This document shows positions 1 to 8,488 of a DNA stretch of 64,000 nucleotides, one piece after another. Source of the DNA: Haemophilus parainfluenzae (lineage in GTDB: Bacteria; Pseudomonadota; Gammaproteobacteria; Enterobacterales; Pasteurellaceae); assembly GCF_014931415.1 (NCBI RefSeq), contig NZ_CP063121.1, positions 682,001-746,000 of the forward strand, in the 5' to 3' direction. Positions within the stretch are counted from its first letter, which is position 1; each line of letters begins with the position of its first letter. Position numbers and translations under genes: made by a program. The notes beneath the pieces are model-generated. The model searched no databases. It was not told the DNA's origin and saw only the letters and a program-made list of their open reading frames with translations.

Positions 1-573
1 TGGGCGAAATCCATTTTATTTAACCCACAATTACGCGATCAATTCAGCCAATTCTTCGCCAATGAAAACACCCTTTCATTAGGTGTATGTAACGGTTGTC
101 AATTTATCTCCACTCTTGCGGAAATCATCCCTGGTGCAGAAAATTGGCCACGTTTCGTGCGTAATAAGTCAGAACGTTTTGAAGCCCGTGCTGCGATGGT
201 GAAAATCAACGACACCAACTCATTGTGGTTTAAAGGCATGGCAGGTTCACATATGCCGATTGCAGTTTCTCATGGCGAAGGTCGCGTAGAATTCAAAACA
301 CCTGAGAATTTGACCGCACTTCAAGCGCAAAACTTGATTGTGGCACAATATATCGACAGCCATTTGAATGTAACTGAAACTTACCCTGCTAACCCGAATG
401 GTTCGGCATTGGGGATTACTGCCATTTCTAACGTCGATGGTCGTATTGCCGCGATGATGCCACACCCAGAACGTGTATTCCGTGCCGTGAGCAACTCATG
501 GTATCCAGAAGATTGGTCTGAAGATGGTGCTTGGATGCGAATTTTTAGAAACGCGAGAGTGAATTTTAAATAA
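1..573 (+). CDS. purL: Phosphoribosylformylglycinamidine synthase, C-terminal part (5' end outside window)
   Basis: This is the C-terminal glutamine-amidotransferase domain of FGAM synthase, the ATP- and glutamine-dependent enzyme that makes FGAM in purine synthesis. The frame is open from base 1. It shows the nucleophile motif GVCNGCQ, with the cysteine codon at 88-90, and the matching PHPERVFR motif, with the catalytic His codon at 463-465 and Glu at 469-471. Together these form the Cys-His-Glu triad of class I amidotransferases. The synthetase part, roughly 1,100 residues in the large proteobacterial PurL, lies upstream of the window. A hairpin terminator follows at 607-638. Confidence 0.96.
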   Translation, partial: WAKSILFNPQLRDQFSQFFANENTLSLGVCNGCQFISTLAEIIPGAENWPRFVRNKSERFEARAAMVKINDTNSLWFKGMAGSHMPIAVSHGEGRVEFKTPENLTALQAQNLIVAQYIDSHLNVTETYPANPNGSALGITAISNVDGRIAAMMPHPERVFRAVSNSWYPEDWSEDGAWMRIFRNARVNFK

Positions 574-589
574 TGTGAGATTGCTCACA
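574..589. promoter_or_regulatory. Perfect CRP-N type site just after purL
   Basis: TGTGAGATTGCTCACA matches TGTGA-N6-TCACA exactly. It starts one base after the purL stop and ends 18 bases before the purL terminator. The next gene begins at 761, so the site is 180 bp upstream of its start codon. It may control that gene, but the terminator in between makes the arrangement odd. Confidence 0.6.
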
Positions 590-606
590 GAAAATTAATT
601 AAAAAT

Positions 607-638
607 AAGAGATACTATTAAATTGGTATCTCTTTTTT
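607..638 (+). terminator. Rho-independent terminator of purL
   Basis: The arms AAGAGATAC (607-615) and GTATCTCTT (626-634) pair perfectly around a 10-base loop and run into a T tract. Confidence 0.85.
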
Positions 639-668
639 ATTGCATAACCTGAGTAATAAAAAAATGCC

Positions 669-693
669 AACAATATTAGAGAGTAATATTGTT
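669..693. promoter_or_regulatory. Inverted repeat upstream of the RclC-like gene, candidate operator
   Basis: AACAATATTA (669-678) and TAATATTGTT (684-693) are perfect 10-base arms with a 5-base spacer. There is no T tract, so it does not look like a terminator. A TATATAAA-like -10 region follows at about 699-706. A second palindrome, GGGCAT-T-ATGCCC, lies at 715-727 in the likely 5' leader. The regulator is unknown. Confidence 0.5.
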
Positions 694-760
694 AATGTTT
701 ATATAAAAATTCTTGGGCATTATGCCCGTAATATCAATTGAACTATATGAGGAGTTCTAC

Positions 761-1390
761 ATGAGTGCATTAGTTACATTGCTAGCTAATATTGTTGCGC
801 CATTGCAACGTCAATTTATTAACTTTATCCGCATTGCGATTTGTGTTGTGATGGTTTGGATTGGAGGTTTAAAAGTTTGCCAATATGAGGCAGATGGTAT
901 CGCACACTTTGTGTCAAATAGTCCTTTCTTAAGTTTCCTTTACAAAAACGGTGCAAATGAAGTGACAAATGATAAGGGTGTTTTAGTGAAAGAATATACC
1001 TTATATAAAAATCCTGAAGGCAAAATGGTCGCAAAAAATATCGAATGGCATAAAGCCAACGGCACCTATACCGCTTCTTATATTATTGGTGCAATCATTG
1101 TGACAATTGGTATTTTAGTATTAGCGGGAATTTGGTCTCCAACATTAGGTTTATTCGGAGGCTTACTCACGTTTGGTATGTCGATAGTCACGCTGTCGTT
1201 CCTGATATTTACGCCAGAAACCTGGGTGCCGAATTTAGGTGGGGACTTCCCAACACCTAATTATGGCTTCCCATATCTCTCAGGTGCTGGCCGACTCGTG
1301 ATTAAAGATATTATTATGATGGCAGGCGGCTTAGTTGCTGCAGCAGAATGTGCGAAACGCTATTTAGAGAATAAAAAGCAGTTTGCTTAA
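761..1390 (+). CDS. DUF417 / RclC (YkgB)-like inner-membrane protein
   Basis: A 209-residue membrane protein of the DUF417 family, which includes E. coli RclC (YkgB), a protein of the reactive-chlorine resistance locus. Four hydrophobic segments are visible, at about residues 20-40, 105-125, 127-150 and 178-195. A polar loop of some 60 residues follows the first. The ATG at 761 is chosen because AGGAG lies 8 bases upstream; an earlier in-frame start at 713 has no ribosome site. The gene stands alone, with no rclA, rclB or rclR partner in the window. The family assignment is good, but a role in oxidant stress is inferred from E. coli only. Confidence 0.8.
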   Translation: MSALVTLLANIVAPLQRQFINFIRIAICVVMVWIGGLKVCQYEADGIAHFVSNSPFLSFLYKNGANEVTNDKGVLVKEYTLYKNPEGKMVAKNIEWHKANGTYTASYIIGAIIVTIGILVLAGIWSPTLGLFGGLLTFGMSIVTLSFLIFTPETWVPNLGGDFPTPNYGFPYLSGAGRLVIKDIIMMAGGLVAAAECAKRYLENKKQFA

Positions 1391-1581
1391 TTATTTTGCA
1401 TTGAAGTCTTGCTAAAAGGAAATTTACTAAGATAAAACTTAGTGATAAATAAACATCAAGATTATCTATTGTGGTGGTAAATACTAATTTTAGCAATGTA
1501 TATATAATAAAGCTTAGATAATTTTATTTGAATAATGGGCAGTAACTGAATGGTTATTGCCTTTATTGTAGAGATGTCATT

Positions 1582-2829
1582 ATGTTGAAGTATAAAAATA
1601 AACTTCATAAGTATAAAAGTGAAGATGGGATTTTAGATAAAATAATTAAGTATAAAAGCCTTTTAGGTATGCTTTCAGGTTTTTTTATTGCGTCTGGTGC
1701 GATATTGGTTTTTATTTATTGTTTTTTTTATATAAATTATATTCCATCTGAGCTAAACATTGGTGATTCATTGAGTTATATATTTATTTCATTAGGCTTT
1801 GGCTTAATGTATTTTGTTTTTATATTTTTACATTTGTATTGTGTATTTTGTTTTGTTCATAAGTGGCTATTAGGAGGCCATGAAAAAATCATATATTTTT
1901 TTGGTGTTATCACTCTCTGTTTGGTGGTTATTTTTGATTATTTTTTTATTGGGTTTGATTTTAGGTTCGTTTTTTTGATTTTCATGTATATTTTAATTAT
2001 TCTTCTTGTTTTTTACACTTATATGATAGAGAGATTTAAGAATGGCCCGCTTTATATTTTTTCACTTTTTTTATTGTTATTTTTTCCTCTTTGTATTAAC
2101 GGTGTTTTAAATTTATTCTTGGATAAGTCTCTATCTAATTTAGGTGTAAAAGTATATGATGCAAGCATAAAATTGTCAGATGAAGAGTTCTTATCTATAA
2201 GAAAAATTGCAAATGAGCAAGGTGTAACTTTAAAAACCTCTTGTAATATATTTGATAAAAACAAATTAATTCATGATGTAAATATATTATGGTCTATTGG
2301 TAAAGAGTCGTTAATAGAGATATCAGGGGAGAGTAATGAAGGGAATAGAAGAATAAGATTGACTGTAAATAATGATAATATGAAACCTATTAAAATTTCT
2401 TCTCCTAGAAAATGTATTTTTAAAGAATTTAGAAATATTAAATATGATGAGTTTAATAAAATTAAAGATTTTATATCTACATATAGACAAGACGAGATAA
2501 GTAAAGTAGAATTTTATATTTTTTTAGAGTCTGAGTCTTATAATGGAATGAAAAATAAAAATCTATCTGAAGTTTGGAGTGATTCTATATTGGAAAGTTT
2601 ACCACTTAATATTCAGAGTGATATATTATCTTTTAAATATTTAGAAAAACTTGAATATGCTCAGTATTGCAGGGAAAATATTTTAGGTTCTTATGAGCTT
2701 CAAGATTGTAATAGTATTAATAAAGGAATTATCCTTGAGTTGGAATTAAAAAATAAAGTGCTAAAAAATAATCAGCTAGAGAAAGGTTGGTTTAAATTCG
2801 AAAGATTATTCAATTCTATATGGTTTTAG
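1582..2829 (+). CDS. Unrecognised AT-rich protein: five membrane segments plus a soluble C-terminal domain
   Basis: I do not recognise this 415-residue protein. Hydrophobic segments lie at about residues 27-50, 64-92, 102-123, 127-149 and 156-178. The remaining 235 residues are polar and lysine-, asparagine- and isoleucine-rich, with cysteines near residues 222, 269, 359 and 370. The DNA is clearly more AT-rich than the neighbouring genes and uses AT-ending codons heavily, which suggests recent acquisition. The ribosome site before ATG 1582 is weak (GTAGAGA). It ends before a bidirectional hairpin at 2902. It could be a host-interaction or defence component; nothing in the sequence decides this. 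Confidence 0.75.
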   Translation: MLKYKNKLHKYKSEDGILDKIIKYKSLLGMLSGFFIASGAILVFIYCFFYINYIPSELNIGDSLSYIFISLGFGLMYFVFIFLHLYCVFCFVHKWLLGGHEKIIYFFGVITLCLVVIFDYFFIGFDFRFVFLIFMYILIILLVFYTYMIERFKNGPLYIFSLFLLLFFPLCINGVLNLFLDKSLSNLGVKVYDASIKLSDEEFLSIRKIANEQGVTLKTSCNIFDKNKLIHDVNILWSIGKESLIEISGESNEGNRRIRLTVNNDNMKPIKISSPRKCIFKEFRNIKYDEFNKIKDFISTYRQDEISKVEFYIFLESESYNGMKNKNLSEVWSDSILESLPLNIQSDILSFKYLEKLEYAQYCRENILGSYELQDCNSINKGIILELELKNKVLKNNQLEKGWFKFERLFNSIWF

Positions 2830-2901
2830 TCTGCATATACTAAATTTTTAGGAATATCTTTTAGTAAAATCACCTCTGTTTTTTACTCTTTTAATAAAAA
2901 A

Positions 2902-2937
2902 CGGTCAAAAATCAAAATGAATTTTGACCGCTCTTTT
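2902..2937. terminator. Bidirectional terminator between the unknown gene and glpQ
   Basis: The arms CGGTCAAAA (2902-2910) and TTTTGACCG (2922-2930) pair, with A-rich sequence on the left and T-rich on the right, so it serves converging transcripts. The right arm continues as CTCTTTT, a one-mismatch USS (AAGAGCGGT type). Confidence 0.75.
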
Positions 2938-2956
2938 TATTACTTTTACTTACGTA

Positions 2957-4042
2957 TTATTTTTGTTTTTTCAAAAACTCAACGCCAGTATCTGGGAAGT
3001 CGGTGAATACACCTGTTGCACCAGATTTGTTCAATAACGCATCGTACATTTGATTTACGTCAGTGAAGAATTCAGGTAACGCATCTTTACGCACAGTGTA
3101 TGGGTGTAATTCCACTTTGTATTGTGCGAGTTCTTTCACTAATGGGGTGTACACGATGTTACCTGGTTTAGATTTTTCTTTATCCACTAACATGTACCAG
3201 CCTGGGCCAACGCCGTCAGCGTATTTTACCACTTCAGCCATTGCACCTGGTTTGAACATCCAATCGTAATCGTAGTTCACCCATTTGCCTTTCGCGTCTT
3301 TTTCTTCAGTTTCATGCCAGTCGGTGTATGCTACTAATTGGACAAGTTTTAAATCCATGCCCATTTTTGGTAGCAATTCGTTTTTGATACGTTTTAACTC
3401 ATTGAAGTCGAAGGTTTGTAAGTAAACCATGTCAGATTTCTTGTCGTAACCGTATTTTTTCAACACTTTAAGGGTTTCAACTGCAATGTCTTTGCCATTT
3501 TGGTGGTGGAACCAAGGCGCTTTGATTTCAGGGTAGATACCCACTTTTTTACCAGTCGATTTTTCTAAACCTTGGATGAATTCTAACTCATCTTCAAAAG
3601 TATGGATTTTGAAGTGTGATTTCCAAAGTGGGAAACGGCCCGGATATACTGCAACTTGTTTACCGTCTTTAGTTTCAAAGTTTTCAGTCATATTTAAACT
3701 TTGAATTTCTTTTAAGGTGAAGTCGATTACATAATAACGACCATCTTTACGATGACGATTTGGGAATTTTTGCGCCACGTCAGTTAAACCATCTAAGAAG
3801 TGGTCATGGATAACCACTAAACGACCATCTTTTGTCATCGCTAAGTCTTGTTCTAAGTAGTCTGCATGTTGTGCGAATGCAAGCGCTTTAGACTCAAGTG
3901 TATGCTCTGGTAAGTAACCACTTGCACCACGGTGAGCAATGATAATTTTGTCTGATTTCATAGTGTCCACAGAAGAGTGTGCGCTACATCCTGCAAGTAC
4001 GCCTGCAGCTAATAAAGAAAGCGCTAAAGTTTTGAGTTTCAT
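2957..4042 (-). CDS. glpQ: Glycerophosphodiester phosphodiesterase lipoprotein (protein D homologue)
   Basis: This 361-residue enzyme hydrolyses glycerophosphodiesters to glycerol-3-phosphate and an alcohol. It has a lipoprotein signal peptide ending in LAGC, with the lipidated Cys at residue 19. The GDPD core follows, with HRG at 37-39, Glu64 and Asp66 in LEQDLAMT, and His79. Length and sequence match Haemophilus protein D (Hpd), a surface lipoprotein that releases choline for lipopolysaccharide decoration. ATG 4042 has AAGGAG 8 bases upstream. It is the last gene of a minus-strand run after glpT and a beta-propeller gene, so its product feeds directly to the GlpT importer. Confidence 0.96.
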   Translation of the reverse strand: MKLKTLALSLLAAGVLAGCSAHSSVDTMKSDKIIIAHRGASGYLPEHTLESKALAFAQHADYLEQDLAMTKDGRLVVIHDHFLDGLTDVAQKFPNRHRKDGRYYVIDFTLKEIQSLNMTENFETKDGKQVAVYPGRFPLWKSHFKIHTFEDELEFIQGLEKSTGKKVGIYPEIKAPWFHHQNGKDIAVETLKVLKKYGYDKKSDMVYLQTFDFNELKRIKNELLPKMGMDLKLVQLVAYTDWHETEEKDAKGKWVNYDYDWMFKPGAMAEVVKYADGVGPGWYMLVDKEKSKPGNIVYTPLVKELAQYKVELHPYTVRKDALPEFFTDVNQMYDALLNKSGATGVFTDFPDTGVEFLKKQK

Positions 4043-4059
4043 GGTGTGTTCTCCTTGAT

Positions 4060-4971
4060 TTACTTATTACATCTTGGTTTCATGTCGTAAAAATAGATTT
4101 CACTAATTTCACGGTCATATCCTGGATAAAATCCTTTTGGCATCCCTAGCACAATTTGTTTGCCTCGGTTTGCATGGACAAGCAGTTGTTTCGTTTTCGG
4201 ATTCACATTCAAGCCTTCGACTTCGCCGACATCTCGAATGTCATTCAATGTTTTTTCTAAAACGACGCGAGCTTCATTATTTTTATCTGAAATTTCTACA
4301 CGATAAATATGATCGGGTTCTTTTTCATCTGCCGTACCATCATCAGATGTGACGTAGAGATCACCGTTGTAGGCATAAACCCCTTGAATCCATTGTGGAA
4401 CAGGTTGTAAATGCACTTTACGTTTATATTTACCCGTTGAAAGATCGTATTCATATAAATAACGGCCACTTTCCTCACCAACCCAAGATGCCATCCAAAC
4501 GGAATTATGAACGGTATCTACGGTGATGCCAGAAACTTCGACTTGACCTGACTCAGGATTAAAATCAACTGATCTTTTTAATGCGAGGGTTTCAGGATCG
4601 TGAATCGCAATTTGAATATTTTTACCTACGCCGGCATCAAACCATTCAGAGGAAACATAAAGTTCATTGTTGTAGATATCAATGTCGCCAATGTGGTTGG
4701 CTTCTTTTTGATAGCCGACAAAAGGATCTTTATTTTCTTTAATCAGTTTTCCATCCATATCGTATTTGGCGAGCGTTTTACTGCCCGATACGTATAAATA
4801 TTTACCATCAGTGGTAATGCCTTGACGTCCGTTGACTTCGATCACTTTATCTAATTTATACGTATAAGCGGGGAGTGCTGAACGATAGGGCGCTTCACAA
4901 GTTTGATTTGCGAATGCTGCATTTGCCATAACTGCCGCGCCTAACATAATGGTTAATTTATTCAATTTCAT
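4060..4971 (-). CDS. Secreted beta-propeller-like protein of unknown function in the glpT-glpQ cluster
   Basis: A 303-residue exported protein with a type I signal peptide cleaved after about residue 22 (NAAFA|NQTC). The mature part is built of repeated beta-strand units of the type G-I-T-D-G-K-Y-L-Y-V-S-G and Y-A-Y-N-G-D-L-Y-V-T-S, typical of a beta-propeller. There are only two cysteines, one four residues into the mature protein and one three from the C terminus, so a disulphide could close the ring. A GTG lies immediately before ATG 4971; AAGGAG fits either. It sits 17 bases ahead of glpQ and after glpT, suggesting a role in glycerophosphodiester use, but no enzymatic motif is recognised. 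Confidence 0.85.
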   Translation of the reverse strand: MKLNKLTIMLGAAVMANAAFANQTCEAPYRSALPAYTYKLDKVIEVNGRQGITTDGKYLYVSGSKTLAKYDMDGKLIKENKDPFVGYQKEANHIGDIDIYNNELYVSSEWFDAGVGKNIQIAIHDPETLALKRSVDFNPESGQVEVSGITVDTVHNSVWMASWVGEESGRYLYEYDLSTGKYKRKVHLQPVPQWIQGVYAYNGDLYVTSDDGTADEKEPDHIYRVEISDKNNEARVVLEKTLNDIRDVGEVEGLNVNPKTKQLLVHANRGKQIVLGMPKGFYPGYDREISEIYFYDMKPRCNK

Positions 4972-5022
4972 CACATTATCTCCTTTTAAAGTGCGGTTAA
5001 AAATTCAGTTGTTTTTTGTAAT

Positions 5023-5055
5023 AAAAAAGGCGGCAAGCCTTCGCCTGTCGCCTTT
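5023..5055 (-). terminator. Hairpin between glpT and the beta-propeller gene
   Basis: AAAGGCGGCA (5026-5035) pairs with TGTCGCCTTT (5046-5055) with one mismatch. On the minus strand it is followed by a run of T. It would partially or fully end glpT transcripts before the downstream genes. A USS (AAGTGCGGT, 4989-4997) lies between this hairpin and the next start codon. Confidence 0.75.
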
Positions 5056-5065
5056 AATTTATAGA

Positions 5066-6505
5066 TTATTTACCGTAGGTATCGCCTAATTTCGCTTTGT
5101 GTTTACCTTCTTCAACCATTACGATGAAGAGTAATAACACCGCTAAAACACCACCACCGATCATGACGTAGAAACCGCCGTCCCAGCCGTAGTGTTGTGC
5201 TGCCCAACCGATAACAGCTGACGCTGATACAGTACCACCTAAGTAACCGAATAAACCGGTGAAACCTGCTGCTGTACCTGCTGCTTTTTTCGGTGCAAGC
5301 TCAAGAGCGTGTAAGCCGATTAACATTACAGGACCGTAGATTAAGAAACCGATTAAGGTCATTAAGATGAAGTCAGTTAATTGATATGGGTTTTCATACC
5401 AAGCTGAGTAGTTTGCAAGCTCAGCTTCTGGTGTAGCTGGGTTCATCCAGTATGCTACAACTGCTGCTGTAGTTAAGATCATGAAGATGAAACCGGTTAA
5501 ACCACGTTTACCTTTGAAGACTTTATCTGATACCCAACCACATAATAATGTACCTGGAACTGCTGCTAATTCATAGATTGTGTAAGCCCATGCGGTACCT
5601 TTGATGTTGAAGTGTTTTACTTCACTTAAGTAAACCGGAGACCATTTTAATACGCCGTAGCGGATTAAGTATACGAATACGTTAGCAATCGCGATGTACC
5701 ATAACAATTTGTTTTTCAATACATAAGTTACGAAGATTTCTTTTGTGCTTAAATCGTTTTCGTAAGTTTTTTCGTTATAGTCATCTGGGTAGTCATTACG
5801 CCATTTTTCAATTGATGGTAAACCACAAGATTGTGGAGTATCACGCATGACGAAGTAAACTGGAATTGCACAGATCATTGCAGCAATACCCGGATAGTAG
5901 AGGGATTGTTGCCAAATATCTTTTGCTTGTGCTTCGACACCATGAGTGCTGAAGAAGACGGCACTTGCTAATAGCACCATTGCACCCGGCATCATACCAC
6001 CGATGTTGTGCGCGGTATTCCAGATAGATACGATAGTACCGCGTTCTGATTTAGACCACCAGTGTACCATTGTACGACCACATGGAGGCCAACCCATACC
6101 TTGGAACCAACCATTTAAGAAGATCATTACCCACATGATGGCAATGCCTGAAGTTGCCCATGGGAATAAACCCATCATGGTCATACAAAGACCAGAAAGC
6201 AATAAACCAAATGGTAAGAATACACGAGGGTTCGAACGGTCAGACATACCTGCCATGACGAACTTAGATAAACCATAGGCAAGACCGGCAGCTGAGCCGA
6301 TAACACCTAATTCCGCTTTTGAGTACAAGCCGGCTTGAATTAAACCAGGTTGTGCCAAGTCAAAGTTTGCACGTACAAAATAGTAAGCGGCATAACCAAA
6401 GAAGATCCCTGCAAACACTTGCCAACGTAAGCGTTTATACGTGGAATCAATTTTCTCCGCTGGAAGTTCCGCAATATGCGGAGCGGGTTTAAATGGTCCA
6501 AACAT
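5066..6505 (-). CDS. glpT: Glycerol-3-phosphate transporter
   Basis: A 479-residue major-facilitator antiporter that exchanges glycerol-3-phosphate for phosphate across the inner membrane. It has the GlpT-type N terminus ([24 protein letters not shown]), whose arginines include the substrate-binding ones in E. coli, about 12 hydrophobic segments, and the family segment [19 protein letters not shown]. Size is slightly above the E. coli protein (452). ATG 6505 has GGAG 8 bases upstream. It is the first gene leftward from a divergent control region shared with glpA that holds two perfect CRP sites, so expression should depend on cAMP-CRP. Confidence 0.96.
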   Translation of the reverse strand: MFGPFKPAPHIAELPAEKIDSTYKRLRWQVFAGIFFGYAAYYFVRANFDLAQPGLIQAGLYSKAELGVIGSAAGLAYGLSKFVMAGMSDRSNPRVFLPFGLLLSGLCMTMMGLFPWATSGIAIMWVMIFLNGWFQGMGWPPCGRTMVHWWSKSERGTIVSIWNTAHNIGGMMPGAMVLLASAVFFSTHGVEAQAKDIWQQSLYYPGIAAMICAIPVYFVMRDTPQSCGLPSIEKWRNDYPDDYNEKTYENDLSTKEIFVTYVLKNKLLWYIAIANVFVYLIRYGVLKWSPVYLSEVKHFNIKGTAWAYTIYELAAVPGTLLCGWVSDKVFKGKRGLTGFIFMILTTAAVVAYWMNPATPEAELANYSAWYENPYQLTDFILMTLIGFLIYGPVMLIGLHALELAPKKAAGTAAGFTGLFGYLGGTVSASAVIGWAAQHYGWDGGFYVMIGGGVLAVLLLFIVMVEEGKHKAKLGDTYGK

Positions 6506-6608
6506 AATTTCTCTCCAAAATCATTTTAATTATGAGTCCACCCCCATGGTGGGGATAGCGTGCATGATAAAATAAAAATAGAAATTAAAAAGAGAAATAA
6601 TTCAAAAA

Positions 6609-6624
6609 TGTGATGCATTTCACA
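6609..6624. promoter_or_regulatory. CRP site 1, glpT-glpA intergenic region
   Basis: TGTGATGCATTTCACA matches TGTGA-N6-TCACA exactly. It is centred about 111 bp upstream of the glpT start codon. An AT-rich -10-like stretch lies some 30 bp nearer glpT on the minus strand, so it is the better candidate for glpT activation. Confidence 0.75.
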
Positions 6625-6660
6625 AAATATTTTTTAACAAATGAGCGAATTCGAAAATTG

Positions 6661-6676
6661 TGTGATCTATCTCACA
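6661..6676. promoter_or_regulatory. CRP site 2, glpT-glpA intergenic region
   Basis: TGTGATCTATCTCACA is a second perfect CRP palindrome, centred 52 bp from the first. A -10-like TACAAT at 6727-6732 would place this site about 70 bp upstream of a glpA transcription start, a normal class I position. The 9-mer GAATTCGAA at 6647-6655, between the two sites, recurs near glpK and may be part of a repressor site. Confidence 0.75.
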
Positions 6677-6796
6677 AAACAGCTTTCTTTTTCGCTCAGA
6701 ATGTTGTGAATTTAACCGCTCTCCCATACAATAGCCATGGAATTTGTAACAGTTTTTACGTTTCTTTTTATTAATATTTTGGCTTTGGGGGTAACA

Positions 6797-8488
6797 ATGG
6801 GATTATCGCCTAATATGTATCGTGATGTGGGTGATTTTTCACCTATCTCGACGGATGTGATTATCATTGGTGGCGGTGCGACAGGTGCGGGGATTGCTCG
6901 TGACTGTGCATTGCGTGGAATTAACTGTATTTTATTAGAGCGTCGTGATATTGCGACAGGCGCAACAGGTCGTAACCACGGTTTGTTACATAGTGGTGCG
7001 CGTTATGCCGTAAACGATCAAGAATCAGCAGAAGAATGTATTAAAGAAAATAAAATTCTGCGCAATATCGCTCGTCACTGTGTGGATGAAACAGAAGGTT
7101 TATTTATCACCTTACCTGAAGATTCCCTTGATTATCAAAAAACCTTCATCGAAAGTTGTACCAAATCCGGTATTGAAGCTGTCGCCATTGATCCTAAACT
7201 TGCCCAAATTATGGAACCATCAGTAAACCCTGATTTAGTGGGTGCCGTTGTGGTGCCAGATGGTTCAATCGATCCTTTCCGTTTAACGGCTTCTAACGTG
7301 ATGGATGCCACCGAAAATGGTGCGAAAATGTTCACTTATTGTGAAGTGAAAAGCTTAATTCGCGAAGGTGGCAAAGTCATCGGTGTGGATGTTTACGATC
7401 ACAAAAATCGCGTAAATCGTAAATTCTTTGCGCCATTAGTCGTCAATGCCGGTGGTATTTGGGGACAAGGCATCGCAGAATATGCGGATCTCAAAATCAA
7501 AATGTTCCCGGCAAAAGGTGCATTACTTGTTATGGGGCACCGTATCAACAAAATGGTGATTAACCGTTGCCGTAAACCTGCGGATGCGGACATTCTTGTG
7601 CCAGGGGATACCATTTGTGTTATCGGTACAACCTCTAGCCGTATTCCTTACGATCAAATCGATAACATGGAAGTCACCCCAGAAGAAGTGGATATCTTAT
7701 TCCGTGAAGGGGAAAAACTTGCACCAAGCTTGCGTCATACTCGTGTATTACGTGCTTATGCCGGTGTGCGTCCGTTAGTCGCGTCTGATGACGATCCATC
7801 AGGTCGTAACGTAAGTCGCGGTATCGTGTTGCTTGACCACGCAGAGCGTGATGGCTTAGATGGCTTTATCACTATCACTGGCGGTAAATTAATGACTTAT
7901 CGCTTAATGGCTGAATGGGCAACGGATCTGGTTTGTAAAAAACTCAACAAAACCGCACGTTGTACGACTGCTGAGCGTCCATTGCCGGGTTCAACCGAAA
8001 GCCGCGCAGAAACCAATCAGAAAGTCATTTCACTTCCAAGTACGATTCGTTATTCAGCCGTGTATCGTCATGGTTCACGGGCAACTCGTTTATTAGATAA
8101 AGAACGTCTCGATCGTTCAATGGTGTGCGAATGTGAAGCCGTGACAGCGGGTGAAGTCCGTTATGCCGTTGATGAATTAAATGTGAATAACTTAGTGGAT
8201 TTACGTCGCCGCACTCGTGTGGGTATGGGAACTTGCCAAGCTGAGCTTTGCGCATGCCGTGCGGCGGGCTTAATGAACCGTTTTGAAGTGGCAACACCTC
8301 GTCAATCAACCACACAATTAACCTCCTTTATGGAAGAGCGTTGGCGCGGTATTGAGCCTATTGCATGGGGTGAAGCGATTCGTGAAGCAGAATTTACTTC
8401 ATGGATGTATGGCAGTGTGTTGGGCTTAAATGATGTTCAACCGCTTGAAACGGACAAACAGCAAGGGACGGATAACAATGAATTTTGA
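6797..8488 (+). CDS. glpA: Anaerobic glycerol-3-phosphate dehydrogenase subunit A
   Basis: The FAD-containing catalytic subunit (563 residues) oxidises glycerol-3-phosphate to dihydroxyacetone phosphate and passes electrons through GlpB and GlpC to menaquinone. The dinucleotide motif [12 protein letters not shown] is at residues 21-32. A C-terminal BFD-like [2Fe-2S] region contains [11 protein letters not shown] and [11 protein letters not shown] 6797 follows a GGGGG ribosome site and gives the MGLSPN start I recall from Haemophilus; earlier in-frame starts lack one. It is the first gene of glpABC, overlapping glpB by 11 bases, under the CRP sites described above. Confidence 0.96.
   Translation: MGLSPNMYRDVGDFSPISTDVIIIGGGATGAGIARDCALRGINCILLERRDIATGATGRNHGLLHSGARYAVNDQESAEECIKENKILRNIARHCVDETEGLFITLPEDSLDYQKTFIESCTKSGIEAVAIDPKLAQIMEPSVNPDLVGAVVVPDGSIDPFRLTASNVMDATENGAKMFTYCEVKSLIREGGKVIGVDVYDHKNRVNRKFFAPLVVNAGGIWGQGIAEYADLKIKMFPAKGALLVMGHRINKMVINRCRKPADADILVPGDTICVIGTTSSRIPYDQIDNMEVTPEEVDILFREGEKLAPSLRHTRVLRAYAGVRPLVASDDDPSGRNVSRGIVLLDHAERDGLDGFITITGGKLMTYRLMAEWATDLVCKKLNKTARCTTAERPLPGSTESRAETNQKVISLPSTIRYSAVYRHGSRATRLLDKERLDRSMVCECEAVTAGEVRYAVDELNVNNLVDLRRRTRVGMGTCQAELCACRAAGLMNRFEVATPRQSTTQLTSFMEERWRGIEPIAWGEAIREAEFTSWMYGSVLGLNDVQPLETDKQQGTDNNEF

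Noticed and set aside
5946..6278. 110-codon frame antisense to glpT
   Set aside because: Shadow of a confident transporter gene; no start signal.
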